Assembly: GCA_036520715.1 (NCBI GenBank)
Contig: DATDJF010000120.1
Coordinates: forward strand, 1 to 8,896
Source: JAEUPI01 sp036520715
GTDB taxonomy: Bacteria > Pseudomonadota > Gammaproteobacteria > Burkholderiales > Burkholderiaceae_C
Length of the DNA stretch: 8,896 nucleotides
Direction of reading: 5' to 3'
Shown: positions 6,431 to 8,896 of the stretch, piece after piece
Layout of the letters: every line of letters starts with the position of its first letter
Numbering within the stretch: the stretch's first letter is position 1
Translations under genes and position numbers: made by a program
Notes under the pieces: generated by a model
Seen by the model: the letters and a program-made list of their open reading frames with translations, nothing else
Databases searched by the model: none
What the model was told of the DNA's origin: nothing

Positions 6431-7303
6431 ATGAGCTACCGATCGATCTTTCGCCCTGCGTTGTTCGACGACCGCGTCGTCGTCGTCACCGGTGGCGGCT
6501 CGGGCATCGGCCGCTGCATCGCGCACGAGCTGGTCCATCTGGGCGCCGCGGTGGCGATCGTCGGGCGCTCGATCGACAAGCTCGAGCGGACGGCCGGTGA
6601 GTTGCGCGAGCAGGGCGGCCGCGTCAGCGTGCACGCCTGCGACATCCGCGAGGAGCCTACCGTGCGCGACACGGTGGCGGCGATCCTCGGCGAGCACGGC
6701 CACATCGACGGCCTGGTCAACAACGCGGGCGGGCAATTCCCGGCGCCGCTGGAGGCGATTTCCGGCAAGGGCTGGGACGCGGTGGTGCGCAACAACCTGT
6801 CGGGTGGCTTCCTGTTCTCGCGCGAGTGCTACACGCAGTGGATGGCCAAGCACGTGGCGCAGGCGTCGTGCGGCATCGTCAACATCATCGCCGACATGTG
6901 GCACGGCATGCCGGGCATGGCGCATTCGGGCGCGGCGCGCGCCGGCATGCTCAACCTCACCGAGACGGCCTCGCTGGAGTGGGCGCCGCTGCGCGTCAAC
7001 GCAGTGGCGCCGGGCATCATCGCCTCCAGCGGCATGGACCGTTATCCGCCCGAGCACAAGCCGATCATCCTGGCCGCAGCCAACACGATCCCGCTGCGTC
7101 GGCTCGGCACCGAGAGCGAGGTCTCGGCGGCCGTGGTGTTCCTGCTGTCGCCGGCGGCGGCGTTCATCTCGGGCGCCTGCCTGCAAGTCGACGGCGCCGG
7201 GCCCAACGCGCGGCGCATGTGGCCGCGCGTGGGCGGCAAGCCCAACGAGGCGTTCAACGGCTTTCACTTGGCCGAGCTGCCCGCGATCCTGCGCGGCGGT
7301 TGA
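6431..7303 (+). CDS. SDR-family oxidoreductase, PECR/DECR-like, unusual active site
   Basis: A 290-residue short-chain dehydrogenase/reductase, probably an enoyl- or acyl-CoA oxidoreductase. The cofactor loop TGGGSGIG (20-27), Arg46 after beta-2 (VGRS, favouring NADP), NNAG (97-100) and VAPG (192-195) are intact. The catalytic section reads NIIADMWHGMPGM then HSGAARAG (165-172). The classical Tyr-x3-Lys positions are Ser166 and Arg170, and the upstream Ser position is Ile153. From memory the same SGAARAG is found in mammalian peroxisomal trans-2-enoyl-CoA reductase, so this is a recognised branch rather than a broken gene. It also has a C-terminal extension after VDGAG (about 254-290). Start ATG has GGAG nine bases upstream, within the short dyad CGGAGACTCCG (6417-6427). 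It is followed after 62 bases by the carboxylase beta subunit, suggesting one operon; Pseudomonas atu clusters similarly have an SDR before the carboxylase gene. Confidence 0.87.
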   Translation: MSYRSIFRPALFDDRVVVVTGGGSGIGRCIAHELVHLGAAVAIVGRSIDKLERTAGELREQGGRVSVHACDIREEPTVRDTVAAILGEHGHIDGLVNNAGGQFPAPLEAISGKGWDAVVRNNLSGGFLFSRECYTQWMAKHVAQASCGIVNIIADMWHGMPGMAHSGAARAGMLNLTETASLEWAPLRVNAVAPGIIASSGMDRYPPEHKPIILAAANTIPLRRLGTESEVSAAVVFLLSPAAAFISGACLQVDGAGPNARRMWPRVGGKPNEAFNGFHLAELPAILRGG

Positions 7304-7365
7304 GCCTGCGTGGCCCCGCAGCACCTGCCACACGACGAACTCCGCAGCCGATTTCACCGCGACGC

Positions 7366-8896
7366 ATGGCTCACATCGAATCCACCGTCTCGCCGCACAG
7401 CGAGGACTACCTCGACAACCGCGACGGCGCGCTGGCGCTGATCGAGCGTGTGCGGCTCTACCAGCGGCGCGCGGTCGAGCGTTCGGCCGCGTCGCGCGAG
7501 CGCTTCGAGAAGCGCGGCCAGCTGCTGCCGCGCGAGCGGCTGGCGCTGCTGCTCGACGCCGGCACGCCGTTCCTCGAGATCGCACCGCTGGCCGGCCTCG
7601 GCTTGGACAATTCCGACCTCGACAAGAGTGTGCCCGGAGGCGGCGTGATCGGCGGCATCGGCTACGTCTCGGGCGTGCGCTGCATGATCACCGCGTCGGA
7701 CTCGGGCATCGATGCCGGCGCGATGCAGGCGATGGGACTGGAGAAGTCGTTGCGCATCCAGGAACTGGCGCTCGAGAACAAGTTGCCGTTCGTTCAGCTC
7801 GTCGAGAGCGCAGGCGCCAACCTGATGCTCTACCGCGTCGAGCACTTCGTGCGCGGCGGCAACCTGTTCCGCAACCTGGCGCGGCTGTCGGCCGCCGGCT
7901 TGCCGGTGGTGACCATCACCCACGGCTCGTCCACCGCGGGTGGCGCGTACCAGACGGGACTGTCGGACTACATCGTGATGGTGCGCGGCCGCTCGCGCGC
8001 GTTTCTCGCCGGCCCGCCGCTGCTGATGGCGGCCACCGGCGAAGTGGCCAGCGAGGAGGAGCTCGGCGGCGCCGAGATGCACACCACCATCTCGGGCCTG
8101 GGCGACTACCTGGCCGAGGACGACCGCGATGCGATCCGGTTGGCGCGCGAGATCCTGGCGAAGATCGATTGGCCTGGCGAGACGGCAGCGCCGCGCGCCT
8201 TCAAGCCGCCGCGCCTGGACCCCGAAGAGCTGCTCGGCCTCATGCCGCTCGACCACAAGCGGCCGGTCGACATGAAGCAGGTGATCGCGCGTTTCGCCGA
8301 CGATTCCGATTTCCTCGAATTCGGCGAGAACTACGGCCCTGCCACCGTGTGCGGCCACATCACGCTCGAAGGCTGGCCGCTGGGCATCATCACCAACAAC
8401 GGGCCGATCGACGTGCCGGGCGCCAACAAGGCGACGCACTTCATCCAGAGTTGCTGCCAGTCGCGCACGCCGATCGTCTACTTGCAGAACACCACCGGCT
8501 ACATGGTGGGCCGCGCCCACGAGGAGGCGGGCATGATCAAGCACGGATCGAAGATGATCCAGGCGGTGACCAACGCCACGGTGCCGCAGATCACGATCCA
8601 CTGCGGCGCCTCTTTCGGCGCCGGCAACTACGGCATGTGCGGCCGCGGCTTCCACCCGCGCTTTTGCTTCTCGTGGCCCAACGCCAAGACCGCGGTGATG
8701 GGCGGCGAGCAGGCGGCGCGCACGATGGCGATCGTCAGCGAGGCGGCGATCGCACGCAAGGGCGGCACCGTCGATCGTGCCCAGATCGAGGCGATGCAAC
8801 GCAGCATCATCGAGCGCTTCGATCGCCAGATGAGCGTGTTCGTCACCAGCGCGCACCTGCTCGACGACGGCGTCATCGACCCGCGCGACACCCGCG
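7366..8896 (+). CDS. Biotin-dependent acyl-CoA carboxylase, carboxyltransferase (beta) subunit, 3' end missing
   Basis: Catalytic subunit that moves carboxyl from biotin on the partner alpha subunit to an acyl-CoA. The frame stays open from ATG 7366 to the right edge (510 codons), against a usual length near 535, so only about 25 residues are missing. Both crotonase-fold domains are present: KRGQLLPRERLALLLD at 49-64, PGGGVIGGIG at 90-99, the oxyanion loop GSSTAGGAY at 187-195, FLAGPPLL at 213-220, and in the C-domain LQNTTGYMVGR at 373-383, GAGNYGMCGR at 418-427 and NAKTAVMGGEQAA at 439-451. The last segment is close to methylcrotonyl- and geranyl-CoA carboxylase beta subunits. The N-domain (SDSGIDAGAMQAMG, about 111-124) departs from the methylcrotonyl form as I recall it, so liuB or atuC cannot be assigned. 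No clear Shine-Dalgarno precedes the ATG; coupling to the upstream SDR is possible. Confidence 0.92.
   Translation, partial: MAHIESTVSPHSEDYLDNRDGALALIERVRLYQRRAVERSAASRERFEKRGQLLPRERLALLLDAGTPFLEIAPLAGLGLDNSDLDKSVPGGGVIGGIGYVSGVRCMITASDSGIDAGAMQAMGLEKSLRIQELALENKLPFVQLVESAGANLMLYRVEHFVRGGNLFRNLARLSAAGLPVVTITHGSSTAGGAYQTGLSDYIVMVRGRSRAFLAGPPLLMAATGEVASEEELGGAEMHTTISGLGDYLAEDDRDAIRLAREILAKIDWPGETAAPRAFKPPRLDPEELLGLMPLDHKRPVDMKQVIARFADDSDFLEFGENYGPATVCGHITLEGWPLGIITNNGPIDVPGANKATHFIQSCCQSRTPIVYLQNTTGYMVGRAHEEAGMIKHGSKMIQAVTNATVPQITIHCGASFGAGNYGMCGRGFHPRFCFSWPNAKTAVMGGEQAARTMAIVSEAAIARKGGTVDRAQIEAMQRSIIERFDRQMSVFVTSAHLLDDGVIDPRDTR

Noticed and set aside
6344..7585. 413-codon minus-strand open frame
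   Set aside because: It overlaps two well-supported plus-strand genes and has a shadow composition.
7354..8856. 500-codon minus-strand open frame
   Set aside because: It is antisense to the carboxylase beta subunit, rich in Arg, His and Ala as expected for the reverse of GC-rich coding DNA, and has no recognisable domain.

Overview
The window is GC-rich, densely coded DNA with strong G/C bias at third codon positions and long antisense shadow ORFs. Gene content (CoA-linked catabolism, stand-alone RtcB, encoded-CCA initiator tRNA) suggests a betaproteobacterium of the Burkholderiales, perhaps near Leptothrix/Rubrivivax/Comamonadaceae. That placement is inference from composition and protein flavour; no search was run.

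Left third (1-2367, minus strand): an apparent operon read right to left. It holds a COG3618-type amidohydrolase (GTG start at 2367), an HTD2/mesaconyl-C4-CoA-hydratase-like MaoC-fold protein whose ATG overlaps the amidohydrolase stop (TGATG), and an acyl-CoA dehydrogenase cut by the left edge. A hydrolase, an enoyl-CoA hydratase and a dehydrogenase together suggest catabolism of a ring- or lactone-containing or branched acid; the substrate is unknown. Diverging from it across a 267-base control region is an exported, probably lipid-anchored cyclase-family hydrolase (2635-3585). This ends at a very strong bidirectional terminator (3598-3639) shared with a convergent NAD-type SDR gene (3652-4404, minus). 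The SDR has a readable sigma70-like promoter with a 19-base dyad inside its spacer.

Middle (4606-6291): a small unrecognised 92-residue ORF (plus) lies tail to tail with rtcB (minus), an RNA 3'-phosphate ligase with all key residues. Directly upstream of rtcB on the same strand lies the initiator tRNA-fMet(CAT), with a TAGAAT -10 box. A long stem-loop fills the 97 bases between tRNA and rtcB start, so the tRNA promoter may also drive the ligase.

Right end (6431-8896, plus): an SDR of the PECR/DECR type lacking the usual Ser-Tyr-Lys residues, then 62 bases later the carboxyltransferase (beta) subunit of a biotin-dependent acyl-CoA carboxylase, cut by the right edge about 25 residues short of usual length. 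The pair looks like the start of a branched-chain or acyclic-terpenoid acyl-CoA degradation operon of the liu/atu kind; the exact substrate cannot be read.

Overall this looks like ordinary chromosomal catabolic DNA. I saw no mobile element, CRISPR array or phage gene. The points most worth a second look are the tRNA-fMet/rtcB linkage with its intervening hairpin, the altered metal motif of the cyclase, the unusual SDR beside the carboxylase, and the small unknown ORF.
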